DNA of 64,000 nucleotides from Rudaeicoccus suwonensis (GCF_007829035.1 NZ_VIVQ01000001.1:1302001-1366000); one strand, 5' to 3'; positions 1 through 8,174 are shown, counted from the stretch's first letter. Program-made: numbers and translations. The notes: generated by a model from the sequence alone, not told the origin.

Positions 1-866
1 AACCGTCGCACGCCGCGCAACAGGGCGCTGTGGTCGAGGCTGCCGTCGCCGTTGGCGCGTGCCGAGGCCATCAGCTGGGCGACATTCGCCCCGAGCGGGA
101 TCACGACTCCCGCCTCGCGTGCGGCGGAGGTGACGATGCCCATGTCCTTGTGGTGCAGGTCGATCCGGAATCCGGGCTCGAACGAGTCCTGCGACATGTT
201 GCCGCGCTTCTGCTGCAGCACGGCGCTGCCGGCGAGACCGCCGCCGAGCACGTCGAGCGCCGCGCCGAGGTCGACGCCGTAGGCCTGCAGGAAGACCACG
301 GCCTCGGCGAGGACCTCGATGTTGCAGGCCACGATCAACTGATTGGCAGCCTTCACGGTCTGCCCTGCGCCGGCAGGGCCGACGTGGACGACGGTCGTGC
401 CGACGGCGTCCAGCACGGGTCGAGCGGCAGCGAAGTCGTCGGCCGCGCCGCCCACCATGATCGACAGCTTGGCGTTCTTGGCACCGGCCTCACCACCGGA
501 GACCGGAGCATCGATCAGCCGAAAGCCCTTCTCCGCGGCGACTTTCGAAAGGCCGGTCGTGACATCGGGGCGGATCGAGGAGAAGTCGATTACCAGGGTG
601 CCGGGTGCTGCGTGGGCAAAAACGCCGTCCTCGCTGAGCAGCACATCCTGCACGTCGGGGGAGTCCGGCACCATCACGCAGACGACGTCGGCGCCCTGCA
701 CCGCCTCGGCCAGCGAGTCGGTGGCAGTGCCGCCGGCCTCGACCAGTGCGTCGGTGCGTGCCGGTGGTGGGTTGTAGCCGCGCACCGTGAAGCCCGCGCG
801 TTGGAGGTTGACGGCCATGGGATTACCCATGATTCCCAGGCCGATGAAGGCGATCGTCTGTGACAT
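1..866 (-). CDS. glxR: 2-hydroxy-3-oxopropionate (tartronate semialdehyde) reductase, 3' end cut by window
   Basis: Reduces tartronate semialdehyde to D-glycerate with NAD(P)H, after glyoxylate carboligase. The protein opens MSQTIAFIGLGIMGNPM, the Rossmann signature of the 3-hydroxyisobutyrate dehydrogenase family. It continues with the substrate motif DAPVSGG and the catalytic lysine region VKAANQ. There are 288 codons without a stop before the edge, close to the usual 290-300, so only the last few residues are missing. The ATG has an AGGAG 6-9 nt upstream. It lies 41 nt behind hyi in the same direction, which favours glxR over valine-pathway mmsB. The exact substrate is inferred from this neighbour. 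Confidence 0.85.
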   Translation of the reverse strand, partial: MSQTIAFIGLGIMGNPMAVNLQRAGFTVRGYNPPPARTDALVEAGGTATDSLAEAVQGADVVCVMVPDSPDVQDVLLSEDGVFAHAAPGTLVIDFSSIRPDVTTGLSKVAAEKGFRLIDAPVSGGEAGAKNAKLSIMVGGAADDFAAARPVLDAVGTTVVHVGPAGAGQTVKAANQLIVACNIEVLAEAVVFLQAYGVDLGAALDVLGGGLAGSAVLQQKRGNMSQDSFEPGFRIDLHHKDMGIVTSAAREAGVVIPLGANVAQLMASARANGDGSLDHSALLRGVRR

Positions 867-907
867 GACTGGCTCCTGGTGGATCGATGAAACGATGGGT
901 GGTGACG

Positions 908-1732
908 TCAGCGGCCGGCGCGAGCCTCGCGCGGCAGCCACTGATCCAGACCGTCCACGGTGGTGGACGTCGTCTTGTATTCCAGGGCGATCGCCCCGTC
1001 GTAGCCGGCCGCGACGAGTGCGTCGAGATGCCGGTCGAGGTCGAGTTCGCCGGTGCCGGGTTCGCCGCGCCCGGGCAGGTCGGCGATCTGCACGTGAGCC
1101 GTCCGTGCGGCATACCTGTCGATGACCACGTCGAGGTCGTCGCCGTTGGCGGCCAGGTGGTAGAGGTCGCACAGAAAGCCGAGATTGTGCACGTCGTGCT
1201 CGGCAGCGACACGGTCGATGACTGCGATCGCGTCGGCGGCGGTCTTGATCGGGTATGCCGGGCTGCCGCTCACCGGCTCGATGAGCACCGTGCCGCCGAG
1301 CGGTTCGACGACTCGGCCCGCCTCGGCGAGCGCACCGGCGGCGTAGGCGTCGGCTGCCGCTTCATCATCGGCAGGCAGGCGGTTGCCGTAGAGCGCGTTG
1401 AACGCGCGGCAGCCGAGACGCTCGCCGATGGAGGCGACGATCGGCAGGTTGGCGCTGAGTTCGGCCTCGCGGTCCGGTTGGCAGAAGAGCCCACGCTCAC
1501 CGCCTGGCATGTCGCCGGCGAAGAAGTTGAGCCCGATCAGCTGCACCCCGGCGTCCTGGATTGCTGCGACGAAGGCGTCGACGTCGGCGGGCTCAGGGGT
1601 TGCGGTCGCCCATGGCCACCAGGTCTCGACCTCGGTGAAGCCTGCCTCGCGGGCCGCGGCCGGCCGGTCGAGCATCGGCAGTTCGGTGAACAGGATGGAC
1701 AGGTTGACGGCCCACCGTCGGTCGGGATTCAT
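908..1732 (-). CDS. hyi: hydroxypyruvate isomerase (TIM-barrel)
   Basis: Interconverts hydroxypyruvate and tartronate semialdehyde in glyoxylate use. The 274-aa product is a xylose-isomerase-like TIM barrel, with the metal-binding glutamates seen in LIEPVSG and ALEYKTT and the early FTELPMLDRP stretch typical of Hyi. The chosen start (MNPDRRWAVN) has AGGAG seven bases upstream; an upstream ATG at 1765 lies inside the putative operator and lacks a ribosome site. It is transcribed leftward ahead of glxR and directly behind a pair of IclR-type palindromes, so it probably belongs to the urate/glyoxylate regulon. Confidence 0.88.
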   Translation of the reverse strand: MNPDRRWAVNLSILFTELPMLDRPAAAREAGFTEVETWWPWATATPEPADVDAFVAAIQDAGVQLIGLNFFAGDMPGGERGLFCQPDREAELSANLPIVASIGERLGCRAFNALYGNRLPADDEAAADAYAAGALAEAGRVVEPLGGTVLIEPVSGSPAYPIKTAADAIAVIDRVAAEHDVHNLGFLCDLYHLAANGDDLDVVIDRYAARTAHVQIADLPGRGEPGTGELDLDRHLDALVAAGYDGAIALEYKTTSTTVDGLDQWLPREARAGR

Positions 1733-1745
1733 CTGATCTCCTGAT

Positions 1746-1762
1746 ATTCCGTATAATGGAAT
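1746..1762. promoter_or_regulatory. IclR-type operator, site 1 (upstream of hyi)
   Basis: Palindrome ATTCC-GTATAAT-GGAAT, 14 bp upstream of the hyi start. It has the same arms and seven-base spacer as three other sites in this cluster. Its centre, read leftward, contains an ATTATA/TATAC stretch, so it may overlap the -10 region of the hyi-glxR promoter. Assignment to the neighbouring IclR protein is inference. Confidence 0.65.
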
Positions 1763-1766
1763 CATA

Positions 1767-1782
1767 ATTCCGTATGACGAAT
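1767..1782. promoter_or_regulatory. degenerate second operator beside site 1
   Basis: ATTCC-GTATGA-CGAAT lies 21 bp (two helical turns) from site 1. The left arm and the GTAT of the spacer are conserved, while the right arm is imperfect and one base closer. This looks like a weaker tandem operator, a common arrangement for IclR proteins that bind as pairs of dimers. Confidence 0.4.
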
Positions 1783-1819
1783 AGTGGCACTGGATCCATG
1801 GAAGGTCAAGAGGGGTCCG

Positions 1820-3061
1820 TCAGTGCGTGAAAGCGGTCAGTCCGGCGAGGTCGAGTCCGCTGGCTGCCTCGACCTCCGTGAGGTCGATGGCACCGCAGTG
1901 GATGCCGCGCAGCAGCGCGAAGGCGAGCATGCGCGCCGTCGCGGGTTCGTCCATCACGTCGCCCTCGATGCGCTGCAGGTAGGCGCGCAGTCGCGAGCAG
2001 GCGTCCGGCATCGCGCGGCGGAAGAACAAGTACGTCGCCAGATAACGCGACACCAGGTGGCCCGGATGCATGTCCCAGCCCTGGTAGATCCCCCGCACCA
2101 GAGCACGGTCGACCAGATCGGTGTGCAGTCGCCACGTGGCGTGCGCGGCGGCCTCGTCGCCGAAGGCCACGACATTGGTCGATCCGTCGCACACGGTGGC
2201 TCCGGTCTGGGCCGCCGCGACCTGCATGACGGCCTTGGCGTGATCGGCGGCCGGGTGGTCAGCCGCTTGATATGCCGCAGCCACTCCCATGCCGGCGCTG
2301 TAGTCGAAGGTGCCGTAGACCAGGGCAGTTGCCCGGCCTCCCGCCGCATGGACCATCTGGGCAACGGCCGCCTCACCGGATGCGGCCATGATCGCCTGCG
2401 CGGTTTCGACCTGGATCTCGAAAGTGATGGTGCCGGAAGGGATTCCGTAGCGCTCTTCCAGGACCCCGCATGCTTCCGCCATGGCTTCGACCTGCGCGAC
2501 CGAGGTCACCTTCGGCAGGGTCAGCGTCATACCGGCCGGGCGGCCGTCCTCGGCCCAGCGATCAAGGAAGTGCACCAGCGTGCGCAATCCGCGCGCCCTC
2601 GTCGGCCCCTCGAACGACTTGAACCGGATGCCCCACCAGGCCGGCAGGGATCCGAGCTCCCGCAGCGACCGCAGGCCCTCGACGGCCGCAGTCAGATGGG
2701 CGTCCTCGATGTCGTCGGAGCGGCGCCCGTAGCCGTCCTCGAAATCCACGCGAAGGTCTTCGATCGGATCGTTCTCGAGTTTCGCGAGCAGTCGCGGATA
2801 CACCTGCTGCACCTCAGCTTCGGCCCGGCCGGTGGCCCTTGCCAACGTCGCGGCATCGGGCGCGAACCGCTGCAGCAAACCTCGCGCAGTCGGCCCCCAG
2901 GTGGCGACGACGTCCGCGTCGAAGCGGTCGGCAGGCAGGTAGACCGTGTGCACGGGCCGGCGCGTGACGGGATCGCCCGGGTAGGACCGCCTGTATGCCG
3001 CATCGTCGGTGTCCAGTCGCGCGTTCATGCGGTCGGTGAGATCGGTCAGGAAGTCGGTCAT
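1820..3061 (-). CDS. DUF6986 / HpcH-HpaI aldolase-like protein
   Basis: About 413 aa, related by pattern to the HpcH/HpaI-CitE aldolase and malate-synthase-like TIM barrels. Visible landmarks are VHTVYLPADRFD near the N-terminus, an acidic RVDFEDGYG strand and FEIQVETAQ (the kind of Glu/Asp used to bind Mg2+), and VYGTFDYSAGM. I recall this family as DUF6986, found beside urate and allantoin genes in actinobacteria; its reaction is not known to me. Acting on glyoxylate or a related 2-oxo acid would fit the context but is inference. The ATG at 3061 has GAGAGG upstream, whereas an ATG 30 nt earlier has none. It diverges from the IclR gene across two operators. Confidence 0.7.
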   Translation of the reverse strand: MTDFLTDLTDRMNARLDTDDAAYRRSYPGDPVTRRPVHTVYLPADRFDADVVATWGPTARGLLQRFAPDAATLARATGRAEAEVQQVYPRLLAKLENDPIEDLRVDFEDGYGRRSDDIEDAHLTAAVEGLRSLRELGSLPAWWGIRFKSFEGPTRARGLRTLVHFLDRWAEDGRPAGMTLTLPKVTSVAQVEAMAEACGVLEERYGIPSGTITFEIQVETAQAIMAASGEAAVAQMVHAAGGRATALVYGTFDYSAGMGVAAAYQAADHPAADHAKAVMQVAAAQTGATVCDGSTNVVAFGDEAAAHATWRLHTDLVDRALVRGIYQGWDMHPGHLVSRYLATYLFFRRAMPDACSRLRAYLQRIEGDVMDEPATARMLAFALLRGIHCGAIDLTEVEAASGLDLAGLTAFTH

Positions 3062-3110
3062 GGGGCCGGGCCTCTCAGCTGGAAGAACCATTTTGTGATG
3101 TGGACTTTAC

Positions 3111-3127
3111 ATTCCGCATTATGGAAA
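3111..3127. promoter_or_regulatory. IclR-type operator, site 2 (DUF6986/IclR divergent region)
   Basis: ATTCC-GCATTAT-GGAAA, 50 bp upstream of the DUF6986 start. One of two near-identical palindromes in the 163-bp divergent region shared with the regulator gene, so it could control both directions. Confidence 0.65.
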
Positions 3128-3164
3128 CGCTAGTGAAACCCGTGTTGCCAAAAATGTGCGTAAA

Positions 3165-3181
3165 CTTCCGCACAGTGGAAT
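3165..3181. promoter_or_regulatory. IclR-type operator, site 3 (upstream of the regulator)
   Basis: CTTCC-GCACAGT-GGAAT, 44 bp before the IclR start codon and centred 54 bp from site 2. The position fits autoregulation of the regulator gene. The arms and seven-base spacer match sites 1, 2 and 4. Confidence 0.65.
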
Positions 3182-3224
3182 CGACAGGTCGGTCGCCCCG
3201 TGGCGCCGGCGAAAGGGAGAGACG

Positions 3225-3977
3225 ATGACGCAGCAGACGCGCACTTCGGGCGTGCAGTCGGTCGGACGTGCGCTGGACATCTTGGAGATCATCGACGCCG
3301 CCGGCGGCCAGATGGCTCTGATCGATATGAGTGCCGCGTCGCAGCTGCCCATGCCGACGATCCATCGCATCGTGCGCACCCTGGTCGACCGTTCCTATCT
3401 GCGACAACTGCCCGACCGGCGGTACGCCCTCGGGTCCCGGTTGATCCCACTGGGCAATACTGCCCGCGATGTCTTCGGATCGCAGAGCGATGCCGAACTG
3501 GCCAAGGTGGTCGACGAGTTGGGGGAGACCGCAAACCTCGCGGCGCTCGACGGCGACATGCTCGTGTATGTCGGTCAGGTCCCATCGCCCAAGGCCATGC
3601 GGATGTTCACCGAGCTCGGCCGCCACGTGCACCCGCACTGCCGCGCCGCAGGCAAGGCGCTGCTGTCCCAGCTGACCGACGAGCGCGTCCGCGGCATCCT
3701 GCAGCGGGTCGGGATGCCGGCGGTCACCCCCGCCACGATCACCTCGCAGGACGACTTCATCGCCGAGCTTGCCCGTGTGCGTCGCGAGGGCATCGCACGC
3801 GAGTTCGGCGAGATGGAGGAAGGCGTCGTGTGTCTGTCGGCGCCGGTACCCAGCCCGAGCGCGCATCTTGCGGTGTCGATCTCCGGACCGCAGTCGCGCA
3901 TGACCGAGGAGCTGCAGGCGCGGGCTCTGCCGGTGCTGCGCGACGTCGCTACGCGGTTGTCGGCGCAACTGGCCTGA
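3225..3977 (+). CDS. IclR-family transcriptional regulator (AllR-like)
   Basis: 250-aa DNA-binding regulator. Residues about 8-60 form the winged helix-turn-helix (SVGRALDILEIID, then LPMPTIHRIVRTLVDR as recognition helix). The rest is the IclR effector domain, including HCRAAGKALLSQL and REFGEMEEGVVCLSAPV. The ATG at 3225 follows AAGGGAGA at good spacing, so in-frame codons back to 3156 are not needed. It sits between the divergent halves of the urate/glyoxylate cluster. By analogy with E. coli AllR or the Streptomyces AllR homologue it may sense glyoxylate or a ureide. The ligand and repressor role are inference. Confidence 0.85.
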   Translation: MTQQTRTSGVQSVGRALDILEIIDAAGGQMALIDMSAASQLPMPTIHRIVRTLVDRSYLRQLPDRRYALGSRLIPLGNTARDVFGSQSDAELAKVVDELGETANLAALDGDMLVYVGQVPSPKAMRMFTELGRHVHPHCRAAGKALLSQLTDERVRGILQRVGMPAVTPATITSQDDFIAELARVRREGIAREFGEMEEGVVCLSAPVPSPSAHLAVSISGPQSRMTEELQARALPVLRDVATRLSAQLA

Positions 3978-4068
3978 CGCGCCGGACGGGTATCTCGCCG
4001 CACGAGTTGTCCGAAACCCCTTGACAGCGCCGAATTGGCGCAGCACTATTTCTTCATGCGGAATGATG

Positions 4069-4085
4069 ATTCCATCATATGGAAT
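4069..4085. promoter_or_regulatory. IclR-type operator, site 4 (before uraD)
   Basis: ATTCC-ATCATAT-GGAAT, a perfect five-base inverted repeat directly upstream of the probable uraD start. Its right arm supplies the GGAA that may serve as the ribosome site, so a bound regulator could also mask translation initiation. A TTGACA at 4021-4026, with CACTAT 17 bases later, is a candidate promoter upstream. Confidence 0.65.
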
Positions 4086-4088
4086 TCG

Positions 4089-4577
4089 TTGGACTCGTTC
4101 AACGCGGCGGACACGGCGGGCGCTACTGCCGCGCTGCTGAGCCTGTGCGCCAGTTCCCGCTGGGCCACGTCGATGTCGGCAGCTCGACCCTTCCCCGACG
4201 TCGATGCTGTGCTGGACACCTCCGACGCCGTCTTTCCGCACCTGGTGGAGAGCGACCTGCGGGAGGCATTGGCCGGGCACCCACGGATCGGCGACCGGGT
4301 CGCCGGCTCCGACGCCGGGGCCCGGCTGTCGCGTTCCGAGCAGGCCTCGATGGCCGATGCGGACGGCGCCGTCACCGCAGCGATCCGTGAGGGCAACATC
4401 GACTACGAGCAGCGCTTCGACCGGGTCTTCCTGATCCGGGCCGCAGGCAGGACGCCTCAGCAGATGCTGCAGGAGTTGCAGCGGCGGCTGCGTAACGACG
4501 ACACCACCGAACTCGCCGAAGTGCGCGAGCAGCTGCGCCAGATCACCCACCTTCGACTGGAAGGCGCCCTGCGCTGA
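4089..4577 (+). CDS. uraD: 2-oxo-4-hydroxy-4-carboxy-5-ureidoimidazoline (OHCU) decarboxylase
   Basis: Third step from urate: decarboxylates OHCU to S-allantoin. The conserved catalytic motif GHPRIGDR and the N-terminal LDSFNAAD...CASSRWA pattern are characteristic. I chose the TTG at 4089 because homologues begin at this LDxFN point, the resulting 162 aa is the normal length, and GGAA lies four bases upstream. In-frame ATGs at 4035 and 4056 would place the operator inside the coding region and have no ribosome site. The stop overlaps the uraH ATG by one base, implying coupled translation. Confidence 0.85.
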   Translation: MDSFNAADTAGATAALLSLCASSRWATSMSAARPFPDVDAVLDTSDAVFPHLVESDLREALAGHPRIGDRVAGSDAGARLSRSEQASMADADGAVTAAIREGNIDYEQRFDRVFLIRAAGRTPQQMLQELQRRLRNDDTTELAEVREQLRQITHLRLEGALR

Positions 4578-4918
4578 TGGCTTCATCACTGTCCACACAC
4601 GTCCTCGACGCGGTCGAGGGCGTGCCGGCACCCGGCATACAGGTCGAGGTGCTCACTCAAACCGGCGCCGGATCCGATTGGGAATCCATCGGATCCGGGG
4701 TCACAGACGATGACGGGAGGATCCCGCGGCTGGTCCCGGACGGGCTGCCCGCGGGAACCTTCCGCATCGTCTTCGCCACCGGTGCGTATTTCGAGCGCGC
4801 CGGGGTCCGGGCCTTCTATCCCGAGGTGGCGATCACCTTCGTCGTCGACGAAGAACGGCACTATCACGTGCCGTTGCTGCTCAGTCCGTTCGCCTATTCC
4901 ACCTACCGAGGGAGTTGA
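4577..4918 (+). CDS. uraH: 5-hydroxyisourate hydrolase (transthyretin-like)
   Basis: Hydrolyses 5-hydroxyisourate, the product of uricase, to OHCU. At 113 aa it is the normal size. It shows the family hallmarks: LSTHVLDAVEG at the N-terminus with the catalytic His8, the YHVPLLLSPFAYSTY strand, and the C-terminal tetrapeptide YRGS that defines HIU hydrolases against transthyretin. It overlaps uraD by one base and is followed by uricase after 7 nt, giving the complete urate-to-allantoin route in one transcript. Confidence 0.95.
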   Translation: MASSLSTHVLDAVEGVPAPGIQVEVLTQTGAGSDWESIGSGVTDDDGRIPRLVPDGLPAGTFRIVFATGAYFERAGVRAFYPEVAITFVVDEERHYHVPLLLSPFAYSTYRGS

Positions 4919-4925
4919 TCCACCC

Positions 4926-5816
4926 ATGTCCTATGTCCTGGGCCATAACCAGTACGGCAAAGCCGAGATTCACGTCGTCCGTGTGTTCCGCGACGACGCG
5001 AGCGCCCCCCATGATCTCGTCGATTACAACGTGTCGGTGTCGCTGACCGGCGATTTCGCCGACGCGCACATCACCGGTGACCAGGCCAAGGTCCTCACGA
5101 CCGACGCCTGCAAGAACACCGTGAACTCCTTCGCCAAGGAGGCCGGTGAGGCCGTTCGTGAGCCGGAGTCGTTCGGGCTCGCGCTCGCCAACCACTTCGT
5201 CGACGACGTGCCGCAGGTCAGTGGTGCGCGCATCATCATCGAAGCCTTCCCGTGGCAGCGCGCGCACGGCCACCCGCACGCCTTCGTCAAGAACGGCGAT
5301 TACGTCCGCACCGCCACGGTGACCAAGAACGCGGCCGGTACCACCGTGGTCAGCGGCCTGAAGGAACTCACCGTCCTGAAGACCACCGACTCGGAGTTCC
5401 ACGGCTTCTACCAGGACAGATACACCACCCTGCAGCCGACGAACGACCGCATCATGGCCACCGCGGTCACGGCCCAGTGGGCCCACGAGGGCGTGGACGT
5501 GCAGTGGGCGGAGTCGTTCGCAGCGGTCAAGGACGCCATCACCAGCAGCTTCGCCAAGGCCTACAGTTACGCCCTGCAGGCAACCTTGTGGGAGATGGGC
5601 ACCGCTGTGCTCGACGCGGCATCCGACGTCTCCGAGATCCGATTCAGCTGCCCGAACAAGCACCACTTCGTGCTCGACCTCAGCCCGTTCGGCGTCGAGA
5701 ACAACTGCGAGGTGCACCACGCCGACGACCGGCCGTACGGCTTGATCGAGGCAACGATCAAACGCAGCGAGGACGTCGACGCCACCGGGGCATACGATCC
5801 CGGCCAGGCCTGGTGA
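4926..5816 (+). CDS. uox: uricase (urate oxidase)
   Basis: Cofactor-free oxidation of urate to 5-hydroxyisourate with O2, releasing H2O2. The 296-aa product is a tunnelling-fold uricase, with VLGHNQYGKAEIHVVRV at the N-terminus, the conserved LKTTDSEFHGFYQDRYTTL segment and NKHHF near the C-terminus. GAGGGAG about 11 nt before the ATG is the ribosome site. The last residues (GQAW) do not form a clear SKL-like signal, as expected in bacteria. The H2O2 produced links it logically to the AhpE and catalase genes elsewhere in the window, though not by operon. Confidence 0.95.
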   Translation: MSYVLGHNQYGKAEIHVVRVFRDDASAPHDLVDYNVSVSLTGDFADAHITGDQAKVLTTDACKNTVNSFAKEAGEAVREPESFGLALANHFVDDVPQVSGARIIIEAFPWQRAHGHPHAFVKNGDYVRTATVTKNAAGTTVVSGLKELTVLKTTDSEFHGFYQDRYTTLQPTNDRIMATAVTAQWAHEGVDVQWAESFAAVKDAITSSFAKAYSYALQATLWEMGTAVLDAASDVSEIRFSCPNKHHFVLDLSPFGVENNCEVHHADDRPYGLIEATIKRSEDVDATGAYDPGQAW

Positions 5817-5820
5817 GCTC

Positions 5821-7266
5821 GTGAACGACGTCGCTGAGACCCAGGCAAAGCACCCGGTCGATCAGACCATGCCGGCGCCCCAGTCGGTGATGTACGGCCT
5901 GCAACACGTCCTGTCGATGTATGCCGGGGTGGTGGCCGTCCCGCTGATCGTCGCGGGAGCGCTGAAGCTGTCGGAGTCCGACACGATCTACGTGGTCTCA
6001 GCGGCGTTGTTCTGTGCCGGGCTCGGCACCCTGCTGCAAACCATCGGCTTCTGGCGGGTCGGTGCACGTCAGCCGATCGTGCAGGGCACCTCGTTTGTCG
6101 CGGTGTCCACGATGCTGTCCGTCGGTGCCACGGCCGGCGGCGGGCACAAGGGCCTGCAGGCGATCTACGGAGCGCTCATCGTCGCCGGTGTCTTCGGATT
6201 CCTGATCGCACCGGTGTTCACCCGCCTGCTGCACTTCTTCCCCGAGGTCGTGACCGGCTCGGTCATCACCATGATCGGTCTGTCGCTGATCCCGGTCGGA
6301 GTGCAGTGGGCTGCCGGGGGAGTCGGCGCGAAGGACTTCGGGTCCGGCAAGAACCTCGGCATGGCACTGGTCACCTTCGTGATCGTCGTGCTGATCTACC
6401 GGTTTCTGCCCGGCTTCTTCGGGCGCATCGCGATCCTGCTCGGCCTGATCGTCGGCACCGTGATCTCCATGCCGTTCGGTATGGCGGATCTCGGCGCCAT
6501 CAGCCACGCGAAGACGTTCCAGTTGCCGACGCCATTCCACTTCGGCACCCCGACCTTCACGGTGAGCGCGGTCATCTCGATGGTCGTGGTGATGCTGGTG
6601 ATCATGACCGAGGCGACCGCGGACGTGCTCGCGCTCGGCCAGGTCTGCGAGAAGCCCGCCGACCGCGACACGGTCACCGCAGGACTGCGCGCGGACACGA
6701 TGGCGACCGCGGTCGCGGGAGTCTTCAACGGTTTCTCCCTCAGTGCTTTCGCGCAGAACGTCGGACTGGTCGCGATCACCGGTATCCGCAGCCGGTTCGT
6801 GGTGGCCGTCGGTGGCCTGATCCTCGTGCTGCTGGGGTTGTTCCCCGTGCTGGGTGCTGTGATCGCCGCCGTACCTCTTGCGGTGCTCGGTGGCGCGGGC
6901 CTGGTGCTGTTCGGCACCGTCGCGGCCTCCGGCATACGAACTCTGCGTGAGGTGGATTTCTCCGGCAACGCCAACATCGTGATCGTCGCGTCGGCACTGG
7001 GTTTTGGTCTGGCGCCCATCGTCGAGCCGACGGTCTACGACAAGATGCCCATCTGGTTCCAGACCATCTTCGGATCCGGCATCACGTCCGCGGCCATCGT
7101 CGCGGTCCTTCTCAACGTGATGTTCAACATCCTGGGCCGTCATGACGAGGAGGAAGGCCCGGTGTTCAGCCATGCACCGGCGCCCGCGACGATCTCCGAC
7201 ACCGATGAAGAACGCCTTTCCGGGCGGCTTTCGGTGTCTCCGGTTGCAAACCCGAGCCGTTCCTAG
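5821..7266 (+). CDS. NCS2-family purine permease (urate/xanthine type)
   Basis: Membrane symporter of about 481 aa with a dozen or more hydrophobic segments. The NCS2 signature is visible as QNVGLVAITG (pattern QNxGxxxxT), and the early QPIVQGTSFVAVSTM segment is typical of the xanthine/urate branch. It starts with GTG four bases after the uricase stop, so it closes the uraD-uraH-uox operon. Its cargo is most likely urate or xanthine; the exact specificity cannot be read from sequence. The C-terminal 40 residues after the last helix are acidic and probably cytoplasmic. Confidence 0.88.
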   Translation: MNDVAETQAKHPVDQTMPAPQSVMYGLQHVLSMYAGVVAVPLIVAGALKLSESDTIYVVSAALFCAGLGTLLQTIGFWRVGARQPIVQGTSFVAVSTMLSVGATAGGGHKGLQAIYGALIVAGVFGFLIAPVFTRLLHFFPEVVTGSVITMIGLSLIPVGVQWAAGGVGAKDFGSGKNLGMALVTFVIVVLIYRFLPGFFGRIAILLGLIVGTVISMPFGMADLGAISHAKTFQLPTPFHFGTPTFTVSAVISMVVVMLVIMTEATADVLALGQVCEKPADRDTVTAGLRADTMATAVAGVFNGFSLSAFAQNVGLVAITGIRSRFVVAVGGLILVLLGLFPVLGAVIAAVPLAVLGGAGLVLFGTVAASGIRTLREVDFSGNANIVIVASALGFGLAPIVEPTVYDKMPIWFQTIFGSGITSAAIVAVLLNVMFNILGRHDEEEGPVFSHAPAPATISDTDEERLSGRLSVSPVANPSRS

Positions 7267-7278
7267 TGAACTACGGCC

Positions 7279-7701
7279 ATGGCTAATGGGGACCCGCAAC
7301 GGGGACTGCTCGAGAAGTTGGGTTTCGAGGCGGACCAAGTGGTCCTCGAGATCGGCTGGGACGAGGACTGCGATGAGGCCGTTCGGGTCGGGATCGAAGA
7401 GGTCGCCGGCTCGGCTTTGGAGGACGAGGACTACGACGGCGTCGTCGACGCGGTCGTGCTCTGGTGGCGCGACGGTGACGGCGACCTGATCGACGACTGC
7501 GCCGACGCGCTCACCAATCTCGCCGACAAGGGCTTCGTGGTGCTGCTGGTGCCCAAGGCCGGTCACCCGGACCACGTCGACGCCAGCGACATCAAGGAAG
7601 CCGCCCAGACGGCCGGTCTCAATGCCGGCACGTCCACCAAACTCGGAAAGGACTGGATCGCCACCAGGCTCGTGCAGGGCGGCGTGGCGAAGCAGCGATG
7701 A
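7279..7701 (+). CDS. DUF3052 family protein
   Basis: 140-aa soluble protein resembling mycobacterial Rv2239c (DUF3052), a short acidic protein of unknown biochemical role that sits next to ahpE across actinobacteria. There are no catalytic motifs. It is rich in Asp/Glu with a central VVLWWRDGDGDLIDDC strand-loop and a hydrophobic GFVVLLVPKAG strand. Its stop overlaps the ahpE ATG by four bases (ATGA), implying coupled expression and a possible role in the same oxidative-stress context. Confidence 0.8.
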   Translation: MANGDPQRGLLEKLGFEADQVVLEIGWDEDCDEAVRVGIEEVAGSALEDEDYDGVVDAVVLWWRDGDGDLIDDCADALTNLADKGFVVLLVPKAGHPDHVDASDIKEAAQTAGLNAGTSTKLGKDWIATRLVQGGVAKQR

Positions 7702-8174
7702 GCCCGACAGCGACCGACACACCACGGGTCGGTGACCACGCCCCCGACTTCACCCTGAAGACGCAGTATGGCGAAGACCTCTCGTTGAGCGCCGTCACCG
7801 CCACCCAGCCGGCCCTGCTGGTGTTCTATCCGTTCGCCTGGAGCGGCATCTGCACCGGCGAACTGTGCGCGATCAGGGACGATCTCAGCGGATTCGAGGG
7901 CGGAAAGGCCAAGGTTCTGGCCATCTCCTGCGACCCGATGTTCACCCTGCGCGCCTGGTCCGACGACCAGGGTTTCGCGTTTTCGCTGCTGTCCGACTTC
8001 TGGCCGCACGGGCAGGTGGCATCGTCATACGGCGTGTTCAACTCCGACGCGGGTCTGGCGATCCGCGGCACCTTCCTGGTCGGCACCGACGGTCTGGTCG
8101 CGTGGGAGCAGGTCAACGGCCCGGGTGAGGCGCGAGACTTTGCCGGTTATCGCGAGGCGTTGGCGGCGCTCTGA
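7698..8174 (+). CDS. ahpE: AhpE-type peroxiredoxin
   Basis: Thiol peroxidase of 158 aa reducing peroxides and peroxynitrite. The active-site motif YPFAWSGICTGEL puts the peroxidatic cysteine at Cys52. A nearby Cys57 (ELCAIRD) is not present in the M. tuberculosis AhpE as I recall it, so an alternative intramolecular disulfide is possible. GTFLVGTDGLV is the usual strand before the C-terminus. It is coupled to the DUF3052 gene by a 4-nt overlap and followed by tRNA-Val. Confidence 0.9.
   Translation: MSPTATDTPRVGDHAPDFTLKTQYGEDLSLSAVTATQPALLVFYPFAWSGICTGELCAIRDDLSGFEGGKAKVLAISCDPMFTLRAWSDDQGFAFSLLSDFWPHGQVASSYGVFNSDAGLAIRGTFLVGTDGLVAWEQVNGPGEARDFAGYREALAAL

Noticed and set aside
4035-4088. 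Longer uraD starting at ATG 4035 or 4056
   Set aside because: Would place the IclR-type operator inside the gene; no ribosome site; extra residues do not match the family, which begins at LDxFN.
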